Shown here one piece after another: positions 42,631 to 55,002 of a stretch of DNA of 64,000 nt (its first letter is position 1; every line of letters starts with the position of its first letter). The stretch spans positions 64,202 to 128,201 of the forward strand of contig NW_004085875.1 of NCBI RefSeq assembly GCF_000220395.1, given 5' to 3'. Made by a program: the position numbers and the translations under genes. The notes beneath the pieces are model-generated. The model was not told where the DNA came from. It was given only the letters and a program-made list of their open reading frames with translations, and did not search any database. The stretch is from Ichthyophthirius multifiliis. Taxonomy: Eukaryota; Ciliophora; Oligohymenophorea; Hymenostomatida.

Positions 42631-44155
42631 TCAATTACTATTATTATTTTCACTTTCTTCTTAAATAATTTATTTATTGATAGCATTGTCATTTTAATAA
42701 TTATGTTTGATTAGAGTATTTTCTATTTAATTTTTATCCACAAAAATTAATAAATACTATTCTAAATAATTAACTCTATTCTTAAGAATTTCTTTTTCTT
42801 TTAATAAAATTTCATATTCTTAAGTTAAAATTTTTATTTTTTATTATTCTTAATCATTAATTTTATATAATCAGTAACTTATTAAATACCATCGTTTTCA
42901 AAAATATTATCTGATTTAGATAAATAACTTATATTAGTATTTATTTATTTTAATTGATACTAAAGTTTATTATTTTCTTGTATTAATTATTAGTTCATTT
43001 ATTCTAAATTTATTATTTTTTCATCTTTTTCAAATAAAAATGATTCATATTGCAATTTTAAAGTTTGATTTTCCTAAATTTAATTTTTTTATTATATTAT
43101 TAATTGATTTCGTTCTTCTAAAAGTATTAATAGTTATTTTTTCTTTTCTTTATAATCTGATTAAGAATTAATTTCCTTTAATTTTTATTAAAAGCTTTCT
43201 TTTATTAAGTTCATTTCAACTTCTATGGACTCATATTTTTATATTTTTTGAGTTAAAATACTTACTTTATTTACTAATTCTCTATTTTTAAATTTTTAAT
43301 AAAAAAAAAAAATTAATTAAATGTTAATTACTCATTTTCTTAAAAAAAAATTTAAACTTTCTCTTATTTATATTTTAATTCCTAAGTTAAATCTTAATTT
43401 TATTATTAAAAAAATGCTAATTATTACTCTAATTCTATATTTTTATATTAAAGATCATTTTTTTTATCTTTTATTTCATTAAAATATTCCAATAACTCTT
43501 AATATTTTAAATTTATATCATTTAAACATTTCTAACTATCTTTTTCTTTATATAATTTAAGTTTATTTATTAAAGTAATAAATTTTTATATTATAAAAAT
43601 AAAATAATATACAGTTAAATAAATTATTAAAAAATATACATATAAAACGTAATTTATTTCATAAAATAATTACATATAATAACTTATTCATCAACTTTAA
43701 TTTTCATAATTTTATTTTTTTATTACAAATCTTCAATTAAACATTGATCATATTATTATTAATATTGAAATTGGCCAATTTATTTTTCTAAATCACCATT
43801 TTTTAAACAAAAATTATCTTTACATTATTAAATTTCATTTTATAATTAATTTAAAGTTTATTCTAATTTGGAAATCTTAGTATTGAAATTTTTTTCTTTA
43901 ATTAAATATTCATTCCTTTCATTCTTTAAGTTTTATATTTCTTATTCATACTCTATTTTAAATATAATAAAAAGTATGCTAATATCCTTTTTGTTATCAA
44001 ATAAAATTACCTGTAATTGTAATATCTGTTGATAATTTTAAATATCTTATATGTTATAATGTATTTATCATATAATTTTTAGCTTCTTCATTTTTGCTTT
44101 AAAGAATTTCTTATATAAATTATTTTGGTTATTTATAAGTAGTATTATTTTTCAT
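42631..44155 (-). CDS. coiled-coil protein, unknown function
   Basis: The minus-strand frame starts MKNNTTYKQPKQFIQEILQ and has a typical coiled-coil composition: EIQNLKNERNEYLIKEKNF, ISKLEQTLNQLQNEIQQC, then a similar central region, ending KEILKNRVNYLEQYLLIFVD before a Gln/Asn tail at TGA 42631-42633. Several short introns are needed, including one near 43990-44030. No membrane helix or catalytic domain is visible. It may be a structural cytoskeletal protein. Exon borders are approximate. Confidence 0.6.
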
Positions 44156-44260
44156 TTATATTTATTTATTTTTTATATGAAAATAATATATTTATTATAA
44201 TAAATGTTGAAAAAAATAATCTATTAATTATTAAATAATACATAAATATTAGAATAAAAA

Positions 44261-45863
44261 TCATTTTTATTCTTCTTCTTCTTCTCCAGTTAAATCTTCA
44301 TCACTTTCATTATTTTTATTTTACTTTTTAAAAGATTTACTAAGAGATCTTTTCCTACTAAAAAGTTCATCTATTTTTTCATCTTAACTAATCAATGAAT
44401 TTAATTTATCAAAAAGAAATTCATCACTTTCTCTTACTATACATGTAACTTTTCCTTTTTTTCCCATTCTACCAGTTCTTCCAACCCTATGAAGGAAAGT
44501 AACCGCATTCAAAGCAAAATCAAACTAAATAACATGATCTACAAATAAAAAATCAAGTCCTCTACTTGCTAAATCAGTACTTAAAAGAATTTATATATTA
44601 TTATTATTTTCGAAATCATTTAAAACATTAATTCTTTATTCTGTAGATAATTCTAATTTTTTAATATTAAATTTAGTAAAAAAAATTAAAAAAAATATAT
44701 ACTTGCATGAAAAATAAGACTTTATATCTATTAAAGTTACAAAAGTTCAAATAAATTTTAAGCATTTTCAACAGAATGAACAAAAACAATTATTTTTTTA
44801 GATTTAGTACGTTAAATTACTTATAAAAATATATCATTTATTGAATGTTCTGGATGTTTATTTAAATAATCATTTACTTTTATTATTTCAAAGCTAATAT
44901 TTTTTCCTATTTTATGTAAATTATCACCTTCAATAATTTCCCAATTCTAGAATTATTTCCTAAAATAATTTAAACCTTAAATTCCATTAATTTTCAAAGG
45001 AAAAGTAGCCCCTGAAAAAATAAATTAAGTGTTAATTTCTATAAACTTTTTTATTAAAAAAAATGTTCCTTTACTAATATTAGTATCCCCAAGTAATAAA
45101 TCAAATTCATCAATAACAACGAATCTATTATATAAATTAAATTTTCGAAAATATTTTTATTTTTACTTTGGTCTTATTTCATAAGGATTTATTTTATCTT
45201 TTATTTCTAATATTTATTATAATTATGTTGGTGTACTTATTAATATATCTATTTTTTTCCAGTCTATTCCTTTAACTACACTTTAAAATACTAAACTTGC
45301 TAATGTTTATTGTACATTTAAGTCTTTTTTTTTTCCTTATTCTCCCTTTTTTTTTTTTTAAAAAAAAAAATAATTCTTAAATATTATATATACTATTAAA
45401 TGAACCACTGGTGCAATATATGATATTGATCCTGTTCTTGAAATTTAAAGTTTTTTTAAAGGATCTAATTTTCGGATTTATGCGTATACTTATGCTGCTA
45501 ATTCTTTTGTTGGAACTAATATTATGGCTCCTTTTAATTCATTAATTGAATGTTACTTTTATTGATTATTGGCTAATAATTATGACATTATAGGAATTAA
45601 ATATGATAATGTTTTCCCTGAACCTGTTTCTGATGCTATTATAAGTGTATTATCATTTGAAAACGAATTTAAAACCTTATTTAATATTTAAATTTATTCA
45701 TAAAGTATTTGTTAATTTATATGTTTTTGATTACACCCTATTAAATTTTTGTTGGAGTTTTAAAATTTAAATTATTTAAATTTTTTAGTAAATAATTGTC
45801 CTTTAAAAAATCATTAAATTATTTAGTGCAAAACCTAAAAAATAAATAATTTCTTTTAAACAT
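44261..45863 (-). CDS. DEAD-box RNA helicase, possibly mitochondrial
   Basis: Conserved helicase motifs occur in order: the Q motif FKTPTKIQQGVI, motif I ASETGSGKT, Ia PTKEL, motif II VVIDEFDLLLG (DEFD rather than DEAD), motif III SGATF, motif V STDLASRGLDF and motif VI HRVGRTGRMG. The N-terminus MFKRNYLFFRFCTKQFN is basic and amphipathic, as in mitochondrial presequences. Two introns are in phase; one ends in a T12-A14-AG tract. One frame break lies at a 5-T run (45724-45728), where one more T would join the Q motif to motif I. The C-terminus is acidic (EEEEEQK). It is divergent with the next gene across 109 bases. Confidence 0.9.
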
Positions 45864-45972
45864 TTTTTTATTATTTAATTATAAATTTATTTTATAATAT
45901 TTTAAGATTTTATTATTTAAGTTTTATAAAAAAATAGATATACTTTTAACTACGAAAATATATACAAAAAAA

Positions 45973-46963
45973 ATGTAAAATACAAATCAACAAAATGAAT
46001 TAATAGTTTTAAGTTAAAAACTAAAATAAACATTAAAAGATAACACTTTATAAGAATATGGTAATTTTTAAAAAGAAATAAGATTATTAGAATTATAAAA
46101 TACTAAAAACAAAAATTATTACAAAATATTGATAAATTTATATGAATAGTTGATATAAATATAAAAAGAAAATAATAAAAACTAAACTGAATAATACTTT
46201 AAAGTTTAAAATTTATGAAGATAAATTAAAGCAAGTTCAAAATAAAATTTTAAGTTTATATTAGGAAAAGTTTGATTTACTTCAAATATAATATATTTAA
46301 AAAAACTAAACATAATTTTAAAAATTATCAGATACTAATAAACTTTTATTTACCTAAGAAGAAATATTTAAATAAGAAAATTAATTTAAAAAAATGTTTG
46401 GATACGATATAGAAATAAAAGAAACCTAAGAAAAATAAATGCGAACATATTCTACTTAAAATTCGGAAATAGAATAGGAATTGGAAATAAATTAATAAAA
46501 AATCAAAGACAATATGGAAATTTAGAAACAAATAAAAAATGATATTTAAAAAATCTAATCTAATATAATTAAAGAAAATCAAATTAATATAACTTAAATA
46601 AATTATATTACATATTAATTGGAAAATGATGCTAATATTGATTATTAGTTAAATATTATAAAAAATGCATAAAGATAATATGATATAGGAAAAGAAAAAG
46701 TAAATATTATTAATTAATAACTAAATGAAAGAAATAAATATACAGAATTTTAATAATAAATTTATCAAAAAAAATAATTAAACCAATATTTGGAAGAATA
46801 AATTATAACTTTTAAACAAAAAAATGAATATTTAGAACTAGAATTAAAATAATAATAAAATATTTAATATAGTATTAAATTAAAAAAGTAAGCTTTTATT
46901 ACAAGCTTTTCATTCCTAATTGCTTTATTTTTTATTTTATTGACTTTAATTATAATTAATTGA
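45973..46963 (+). CDS. tail-anchored coiled-coil protein
   Basis: Starts MQNTNQQNELIVLSQKLKQ and is coiled coil throughout, for example KLKQVQNKILSLYQEKFDLL and QEEIFKQENQFKKMFGYDIE. It ends in one membrane helix, ITSFSFLIALFFILLTLIII, directly before TGA 46961-46963. A single C-terminal helix after a cytosolic coiled coil is the layout of golgin or tethering factors and some SNARE-like proteins; no SNARE zero-layer is identified. One frame break near 46185-46195 is needed to join the first 70 residues with the rest. The promoter region is shared with the DEAD-box gene. Confidence 0.65.
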
Positions 46964-47287
46964 AATTCGATCGTAAATTATTAATTTTAAAATCAATATT
47001 TTATATTTTAAAAGAAATTAATTATATTTATTTAAATTTAATTATGTATTTTTTTTTTACATTTAGCAAAATTATTTTAATGTTATTTCTTAATTTAAGA
47101 AAAATCAATAAGAAAAAAAAAAAAAAAAATGTTATATAAATAAATAAAATTAGCTTGAATAAATTATATATAATAATTTTTAATTTGTTTTTGAAAAATT
47201 ATAATTTATTTATACAAATATCATTAATATTTAATCTATTTGCTTTTTTTAGTAAAGCTAATCATATATAAAAAATACTATTTTTTA
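46964..47287. other. intergenic AT-rich spacer
   Basis: About 324 bases, A/T tracts including a run of 17 A near 47113. No feature recognised. Confidence 0.55.
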
Positions 47288-47854
47288 ATGAAAGTATATA
47301 AATATGTATATTTAAATATTGATTTTATTTTACAAATTATATATTTAATCTAAATTAAATGCTAAAACGCTAATTTTGAAAGTTTAGGCTTTTAAAATGA
47401 TTAGTTTCCATACATTTGTGTTAATGGAACTTAGGATAAACAAGCTAATAAATGCATATGTGATGATAAATATGATAGTTCAGGAAACGTTAATTTTTAA
47501 AAATCTTAATAATTTAAAATTTAATAAAAATAAAAAATAGTATTAAGGAAATAAAGCAGTAATGTGTGATATTATTAGAAAAAAAGAGTCCATTAATGAA
47601 TCAGAAATTAATTATGAATCATCTAATTAAACAAATGATTATAAAAACATTATAGGAAATAACGAAACTTTTTTAAATTTACATATAGTATTTTATATTT
47701 ATTTTTATTTTAAAGTTTTTCAATAAAATATTTATTAAAGAATTATTGGATTATTATTGGTGTTGTTAGTGGTTTATTTATCATATTAATTATAATTTTA
47801 ATAATAAGACATAGAAGGAGAAAAAGACAAAGAGAATAAAGCTATATAATTTGA
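47288..47854 (+). CDS. small type I membrane protein with EGF-like motif
   Basis: Three exons, with introns at 47489-47540 and 47688-47740, give exactly 153 codons plus TGA. The N-terminus contains a hydrophobic stretch (FILQIIYLIQIKC) that may be a signal peptide. A Cys-rich part follows, CQNANFESLGFQNDQFPYIC and KCICDDKYDSSGN, resembling the end of an EGF-like domain. After an Asn/Ser linker comes one membrane helix, YWIIIGVVSGLFIILIIIL, and a short strongly basic tail, RHRRRKRQREQSY. Such proteins are surface receptors or adhesion proteins; the partner is unknown. All splice phases agree, so the gene model is good despite its size. Confidence 0.7.
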
Positions 47855-47976
47855 ATATAAAAATACACAATTTTAATATTAATTTTAAATTAATTTAATA
47901 ATATAATATTTTTAATATTTTTTGTTTTTTTATAATATTAATTATAATAAATAACTTAATAAAATAAAAATAAAAA

Positions 47977-48327
47977 ATGAATTAAACTATAAGTTTTATT
48001 TAAAATTTATAAGTTATTAACAAAAAAAACATAATTACGCCAAGAATTATTATATCAAATTAATACTTTAAAAAAAGTGTCTTTTAATAAAAATTTAATT
48101 AATAACAATAGAATCCTAGTTTATAACAATAGTTAAAGTAAAATAGTTAATAATATCAAAAAATATTAAATACATTAAATTCTCATAATTCAAATAAAAA
48201 GTAATATTATGGATAAAAAAGTTAAGAATTTGATGATATTATAGGAAACAAAATTTAATCATCGATTCTGTAGTAAAAAATTATAGTTAAAGATAAAAAT
48301 CTGTCGAATTAAAATCCTAAAAAATGA
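47977..48327 (+). CDS. small Gln/Asn-rich hypothetical protein
   Basis: An uninterrupted 116-codon frame from ATG to TGA, with no intron. It reads MNQTISFIQNLQVINKKNII and is Gln/Asn/Ser-rich with no membrane helix. Because only TGA is a stop in this code, frames of this length can arise by chance at high AT, but its G and C content is higher than the flanks. I do not recognise a function. Confidence 0.4.
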
Positions 48328-48646
48328 GGAAAAAAAAATATATGTATAAATATATATTTTTAAAATTCATTAAATTTTTATTACAAAATAAATATGTATT
48401 ATATAGTTATCTATATTAAATTTATTTAACTATCACTAATTTACTATTAAATATAAAAACGATTTATATAAATGCTACATTTAAATAATTACTATAAATT
48501 AGTTTAAAAAATAATTAATATTTCTATTATTATCATTTATAATTAAAATTTAATATTTTTAAATAATCCTTAATCTTAATAATATTTAATTTTTATTTTT
48601 GATATTATTTTTTTATACGCAAATAATTTTTATTTTTTTCTTAAAA

Positions 48647-50021
48647 ATGCTTGTATATAAACAATCATTTTCATATAATAATTTTTATACAAGTATTAAC
48701 TAATTCTAATATGTTTTAAATAATAATTACTATAAAATATGTTTGGGAAAAGGCAGTTTTGGATGCGTGTATTTAGTTTAGGATAAATAAACTGAATAAA
48801 AATATGCAATTAAAATAGTAAAGCCATTTAATTATGAAAAATATAGATATTCGAAAAACACATATTTTTTTTAAACAAAAAGATTGATTTATAATAACCA
48901 AATAGTAAATAAGTATATGAATATTTAGAAAATGAAATTTAAATTCATAATTAATTAAATCATAAAAATATAATAAAATTTATCGATAGCTTTAAAGAAG
49001 ATTAAAAAATCTATATGGTTTTAGAATATGCATTTAACGGAAATCTGTTTAATTTTTTGAAATTAAATAAAAATATTGATTAAAATTTACTTTTTAAATT
49101 TTATTACTAAACCTGTTTAGCTGTTTAGTATCTTCATTCATTAAATATATATCATAGAGATATTAAAGTATTTATATAAAAGTATTATCACTATTTGTTA
49201 TAATAAATATATATATATATATATATATATACAATATTTATAGCCTGAAAATCTTTTGCTTGATGAAAACTTAAATATTAAATTATGTGATTTCGGATGG
49301 AGTATAAATAATCTTGAAACATAGAGAAATACTTTTTGTGGAACATTAGAAGTATTATGCTAAAATATAATGAAAAATAAATACATAATATTTATAAATT
49401 TTAAAAAAATAATATAAGTATATGGCACCTGAAATTATTTTTAGACAGTAATATGATTATAAAGTTGATATATGGTCTTTAGGTATTTTTTTGTATGAAT
49501 TATATCATGGGTTTTCACCTTTTGAAGGTAGAAATTTTAATCAAATTTAATAATTGGTTTACAAAGGAGATATTTATTTTACTGAAGGATTAGAAAAATG
49601 TCTTAAATTTTTGATTTGTTAATTATTATAAGCCGATCCTGTAAAAAGATTTAACATTAATGATATTTTAAATCATTCATGGATTAAAAATATGATAATT
49701 AAAATAAAAAATAATTAACAAGTATTTTTATTATTTACAAAATTAAACATTTTTTATTATTAATTTTAATAAATTCTATTAATCAAAATAAATAATAGTA
49801 AGAATAAACTTATTTAAATCATTATAATTTTTAGAAATCTATTTAATTAAAATGTTAAGAATAAGAATAGTATTAAACTTTTTTACTCTAACAAAATTAA
49901 TTATTATATTAATAATTTTCTAGATAAGTTATTTCATAAATTAAAGACAAAGAAGTAATTTACAATAAAATAATGTATTTTTTTCTATAAAAATAAATTA
50001 TTAATTTAAATTTGTTTTTGA
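48647..50021 (+). CDS. Aurora-like serine/threonine protein kinase
   Basis: Aurora kinases control mitosis and cilium disassembly. The catalytic domain has the loop YKICLGKGSFGCVYLV, Lys strand EQKYAIKIV, YHRDIK followed after a 76-base intron (49168-49243) by PENLLLDENLNIKLCDFGWS, and after another (49352-49418) YMAPEIIFRQQYDYKVDIWS and LGIFLYELYHGFSPFEG. DFGWS and RNTFCGTLEYMAPE with the activation-loop Thr are typical of Aurora. A frame break near 48895 disrupts the segment before the C-helix. The kinase domain ends about 49692 (HSWIKNM). The part after it is low-complexity and the stop at 50019-50021 is uncertain. Confidence 0.85.
49207..49231. repeat. (AT)n microsatellite in kinase intron
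   Basis: An alternating AT run of about 25 bases within the intron between HRDIK and PENLLL of the Aurora-like gene. Confidence 0.85.
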
Positions 50022-50441
50022 GAAAAAAATAAAAATGTAAAAAATAGAAAAAAAGGTAAAAAATTTTTCAAGAAAGAAAATACAAAAAGAGATATGATTA
50101 TATAAATAATAATTAAAAATAAGACGAAAGTAAAAATTATAAAAAAATAAAATAAAAATAATTATTTTATAGTTTAGGTTAATTATTACACAAGGAAAAT
50201 ATTTAATTGAAAACAAAAAGTATTTATTGTAAAGCATAAATTATTTATATAAAAAGTTACTAAAATATTAAACAATAAACAAGATTTAATAATATTAATA
50301 TAATTAATTTTTTATTATTTTATAAATAAAAAATAAATATTAAGCCTTTAATATAAACAATAACAAATTATTAATTCAGAAAAATATTTTTTATTTTTTT
50401 TAAAAACTTTTTTTATTTCTTAACTTAGTTTTTATAGATTT
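50022..50441. other. intergenic AT-rich spacer between convergent genes
   Basis: About 420 bases of A/T-rich sequence. No gene or array is recognised. Confidence 0.55.
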
Positions 50442-51112
50442 TCAAATCAACTTCTTTTTTTTAAAATAACTCTTTAGATACATAATTTAGAAAACAATTA
50501 GTAAACCTAATATAATTAAAGTTCCACCCGAAAATATTAAAGCTTTTGAGGCTACATCAATGTATTCAAGAATAATTTAACCTTATTTGTATATCACCAT
50601 TTTCTTTTCTTATCCAATATATTATAGTAAATCCTACATTTTATTAACTTCCAATTCAACAGGTTCAAAGTCAGTTTTTGAACTTATTTCATTATAATCT
50701 TTTGCCTCAGCACCACTTCTATAGTCTATATTTGCTTCAATAATTTTTTAATCATTATTTTATATGCAAAATTAATAATTTCCTTCTAATTCTGTTGTAA
50801 AAATAACCTTTAATGCAAATAAATAATATAAAATTTATTAATTTTACATTTTGTTATAATTCATTTGATTTAGTATATATCTAATTTTTTTACGGATCAT
50901 TTATTTTAACTGAATAATTTTATGTCTTAATATCAATATTTATATATACAAGTATTTACAAACCTTTTTAATTTTATTTTTTAAATTTTTATATTAAAAC
51001 CTAAAGAATCTTAAAAGCATAATTGTTTTAATGGGAGAATTTGATATTGAAAATAAATACAGTAAGAAATTTAAAATATAACAAATATTAAATATTATAC
51101 AGATATATTCAT
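50442..51112 (-). CDS. p24/TMED family cargo receptor (GOLD domain)
   Basis: p24 proteins shuttle between ER and Golgi and select cargo for COPII vesicles. Two introns of 37 and 40 bases give exactly 197 codons plus TGA. The signal peptide MNISVQYLIFVIFQISYC is followed by the GOLD domain with its first Cys in KQLCFQDS and its second in LEGNYQFCIQNND. A coiled segment VNKMQDLLQYIGQEKK and one membrane helix, IFSGGTLIILGLLIVFQIMY, come next. The tail LKSYFKKKKLI ends in a dilysine ER-retrieval signal (KKLI). Order, size and tail all match the family. No frame break is found. Confidence 0.93.
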
Positions 51113-51253
51113 TTTTTTATTTATATTTTATATCTTTTTTTAAATTTATTTTTACTCTAAATATATTAAATTTAAAATCAAACATAAAAATTAATTTTTA
51201 TTAAAAAAGAAAAAAGAAAAAAGAAAAAAAAAATATATATATATGTATTATTT

Positions 51254-51256
<3 letters not shown>

Positions 51257-51287
<31 letters not shown>
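51257..51287. repeat. (AT)n microsatellite
   Basis: An alternating AT run of about 30 bases next to a purine run of GAAAAAA units at 51209-51231, in the short spacer between two minus-strand genes. Confidence 0.85.
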
Positions 51288-51289
<2 letters not shown>

Positions 51290-51294
51290 TAAAT

Positions 51295-53610
51295 TCAACT
51301 TTTTTATTTATACTTTTCACAAATTTCAGCAGGTGGGAAATATGAACCTTCATTTTTAATTATATATGGATTTTCTGAATTAAGAATCCACCATTTATCC
51401 AAGCTTTTGACTTCATTACCAGACTATCCATTTAAACATCCCACAAGCCAAACAAGATTATTTTCACTTTCAATTTAAAAATCAATATCACTTGTAAGTA
51501 AATTAGTCTAAAATACAGGATAATCAATTCCCCCAACATACATTGATATTATAGCTCCTGATTATTCAAATAATCTATTAATATTAGTAATTCCAGCTTT
51601 CTAAAAGGTCTCTTATTGCTTTAAAGATAAGTCTTATTTTACAAAAACAAGATAATTATTAGCCCCTAGTTTTTCTATTTTTATACTTTATATATTTTTA
51701 GTAGATTTATTAGTTTCAAATTATATGTTTGGACAATTTTAATTCAAAAAACCTACTAAGCAATCTGTCTTTTAGTCAGTATTTAAAATAGAAAATAGAT
51801 CTAATTTAGCTGCTGATTAGTCATTCCATTAAAGAATCAATCTAGAATGTCCTTATTATAGTTTTTTGTATAAATAAATAGTCTTTTTTAATATTCCTTG
51901 TTTGCTATCGGCTAAATATATTTGCATACAAGAATAACTGTATCCTTTAGATTTTACAAATACTGTAAATGTAGTCATTTATAAATTATTTATTTGTATT
52001 ATTGGAGATTTCTATTATTATTCTAAAAAAGGAGTTTAGTTTTGCAAAATACACTCTGTTTAGTCTAAATATAACTATAGTTATATTACTTAATTTTCTA
52101 TATTCATATCAGTTGAATAATCTTTCACTTCTAATTAAACCGTTTAAAAATGAAGAGTTTTGTCAACAACTTATTAGTAGTTTGGATTGAATTATTATAT
52201 CATTTATTATTAAGTAATATTTTTTAGTAAATTGATATGTTTCTTTTTTTGTATTGTATATTTTTTATTTAAAACTTAGTTTTTTGCTGTTTTTTAAAGA
52301 ACATTTATTTAAACATCTAGGTTATCTATAATTTTATTTTTTAAAAAAAAGTAAATTGATTTTTTTTGATTTTACGGTTTCCTGAATATGACTAAGAATT
52401 TAAACAAACATAGTTCTCAAAGAAATCTTTTACACTTTAAGTATCTCCTTCTACTGCTAAAAACCTTTAATCATGCTATAATTTATTATCAAAGAATAAA
52501 TTAGCAAAATTTTAATCATAAATTTTAATTAAATCCTATCTATACCCTTATTTAACCTTTTATTTTATTTAAAATAAAATAATTATATAATAAAGATACT
52601 GCAATATCAAATAAAGTTGTAACAATGGAAATTCTAACATGTTTATTATTACAATTCTCTATACATTATAGGGCTTCATTTTATGAAAAACTTTTCTTAT
52701 AATACAAATTATAATAAAAATTAAACATCTTATCGCATTTAATTTTCACAGTAACATCATCAAATTAATAATTTTTGTATTCAGGATTGCTTAAATTAGG
52801 TTCTTAAAGAGTAGTTATTATACCAGGTTTTTCCTTTATAGGATGATTTAAAAATTAAGTAGCTAAAAAAAAACATCCAACGATTGCTCCTATTGATAAA
52901 AAGAAAATAAGAACCTCTACTTTTTTACTTAATAATTTATCTCCTGCATATCTACTACTTAAATAATAGCAACATCCTACAATTACAAAGCAAATTAAGA
53001 AAAGTATAATTGCTTTTTTTTTAAAAAAATAAAATAAAATAAAATAAAAATAAAAAAAAATATTTTTACATTCACTCGCTATTAAATAAAACCAGTCTGA
53101 ATATACTTTAGCTACAAGCCCACAACATTTATTATTTAAACATTAAACTTAATTTATTTTTTTAATGTTTAAGATATCCACATCTTTTTCCCATTATATG
53201 GCCTGTTGGCTTTTTTCACAATCAGGAAATTTTTATTCACTTTTTTAAGGAATATATTTATGAGGACAACCTACTGTGGCCAAATAATCTTAATGAACTA
53301 ATTGCATCTTTATTCCGCAATTTTATTTCACGAAAGTATTTATTTCACGTGTATTTCTATATACTTTACCATTAAATGAAATTAATACAAAGCATATTAA
53401 CAAAAGTAGAGTTCCTACTGAAAGAAAACCTATTTTCCATTTATTATAATTTATTATTAATATTACTAAGAATATGCCTAAAAAAATTATCGCTATATAA
53501 AATATCATCCTTATTTCCCAAAAATCAGCAATTTTTGATAATGCCTTTGTGCTTTCTAAGCTTTAAGCAGATGAAGTAGTCCATATTAAAAAGCAAGAAA
53601 GTAAAACCTT
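51295..53610 (-). CDS. tetraspanin-like multipass protein with extra helix and C-terminal domain
   Basis: The minus-strand frame begins in a hydrophobic segment, KVLLSCFLIW, with no ATG in frame, so the first exon or codon is missing from my model. Helices follow at MIFYIAIIFLGIFLVILII and GFLSVGTLLLLICFVLISF. Then comes a loop of about 100 residues holding the Cys-Cys-Gly motif CLNNKCCGLVAK, a helix IILFLICFVIVGCCYYL and another, VEVLIFFLSIGAIVGCFFLA. Three helices before a CCG loop and one after is tetraspanin order; the fifth helix and the large Cys-containing C-terminal part are not. The C-terminal part ends near WWILNSENPYIIKNEGSY at TGA 51295-51297. At least three introns are required. 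Confidence 0.6.
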
Positions 53611-53680
53611 TTTTTTATTTAATTTTTTTTATTTATTTTCTATATTACTGATAAAAATGTAAAAATGTATAAAACTATTC

Positions 53681-54364
53681 TCAGTGAATTAGCACTATTA
53701 CAAAATACATATGAAGAATACATATTATATATTAATGTTATAATATTAAGAAATATAGTTAAATAAAGAAATTAAATAAGGTATTTATAGAAATCTTAAT
53801 ATTATTTAGTTTAAGCTTTTTTATTTTAAATTATGAAAATAAAAAATATAAAATATAAAAAAAATAAAATTTAAATTTTTTTAATTTGTTAATTTATTAT
53901 ATTATATTACCTTCATCATAATTTGCATAGAAATAATCATTTACATAGTCTTTATAAATTAATATAGTAACACAAATTACTAATAATGCAATAGCAAATA
54001 AAATCGAGAAAATAAAAACAAATAAAGGTAAAAAGTTATTTTATGTATTATACCATTTTTCATTTTTATTTTACATAATAATAAAACTATCTGAAAATAC
54101 CCAATAAAGGACTATAATTATAAAAGCACATATAATAATAGAAGTTATAAATAACATTTAATTAATTAAAGAAGGGTACAAATTTTATAAAAAAAATCCT
54201 ATTGTTGCTAATCCACTACTAAATATAAATTAGAATAAACCTATTATTTTTTGTTTAAATATTAATTCATATTTTTCTAATCTTGTCCAATCTTCTTGTT
54301 CTGTAGGTAATGCTTTTATTTAAATGCTTTAGTTGTTTGATTATCTTATATCTGATAAATTCAT
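53681..54364 (-). CDS. small multipass membrane protein, unknown
   Basis: Starts MNLSDIRQSNNQ and has a soluble N-terminus with EQEDWTRLEKYE, then four hydrophobic helices: KIIGLFQFIFSSGLATIGFF, LFITSIIICAFIIIVLYWVF and, after a short loop with NEKWYNTQNN, LPLFVFIFSILFAIALLVIC, which may count as one long or two short helices. It probably ends soon after YVNDYFYANYDEGN, near 53912, but the frame stays open to TGA 53681-53683. No family is recognised. Small multipass proteins like this are common in ciliates. Confidence 0.55.
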
Positions 54365-55002
54365 TATTTTAATATTTTGTTTAATTTATTTTTATTATTT
54401 TTTTTTATTTTACTTTTTATATTTAAATTGATATTTATTTTGTACGATATGTTTAAAAATGTTATTTTTTTAAAAAAAATATAAAATTGAAACTACAAAT
54501 ATTTTATTTTAATTTAAATAAAAATGATTTTTAAAAAAAATATTATATATATTCGTAAATAAAATCAGAAAAAAATTGATAATATTATTTCTTATTCAAA
54601 AGAAATTATATAAAATAAATTATGTTTATAATTGGGTTAAATTATATTTTTTTATAAAAATATTAAATTAATTATATTTTTTGAATTAATTATTTGATAT
54701 AATATTTATTTTGACTTTTTTAAAAATATATAAATAAAATAACGAGGATATCTAATTAAATATATGGTTTAAATTTATATTTAATAAATAAAATAAAATA
54801 AAAATTTTAATTTTATATTAAATCCTTAATAGTATAATAATAAAAAAAATATTTTATTTTAATAATCAAAATATTTATATAAATAAATAAAATAATATAT
54901 AATTTTTACAAACATAAATCATATAAAATTTTAATATATCAATATATATAAAATATATAAAAAAGGATGGATAATTTAATATTTAAAATAAAAATTATAT
55001 TT
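54365..55002. other. intergenic AT-rich spacer
   Basis: About 640 bases of A/T tracts; no coding or RNA pattern is recognised. Confidence 0.6.

Noticed and set aside
48330-48640. Possible extra exon upstream of the Aurora-like kinase
   Set aside because: No in-phase splice site or coding composition; TGA codons interrupt.
53323-53508. 61-codon minus-strand standard-code ORF
   Set aside because: It is real coding sequence but only a piece of the tetraspanin-like protein, bounded by TAA codons that mean Gln.
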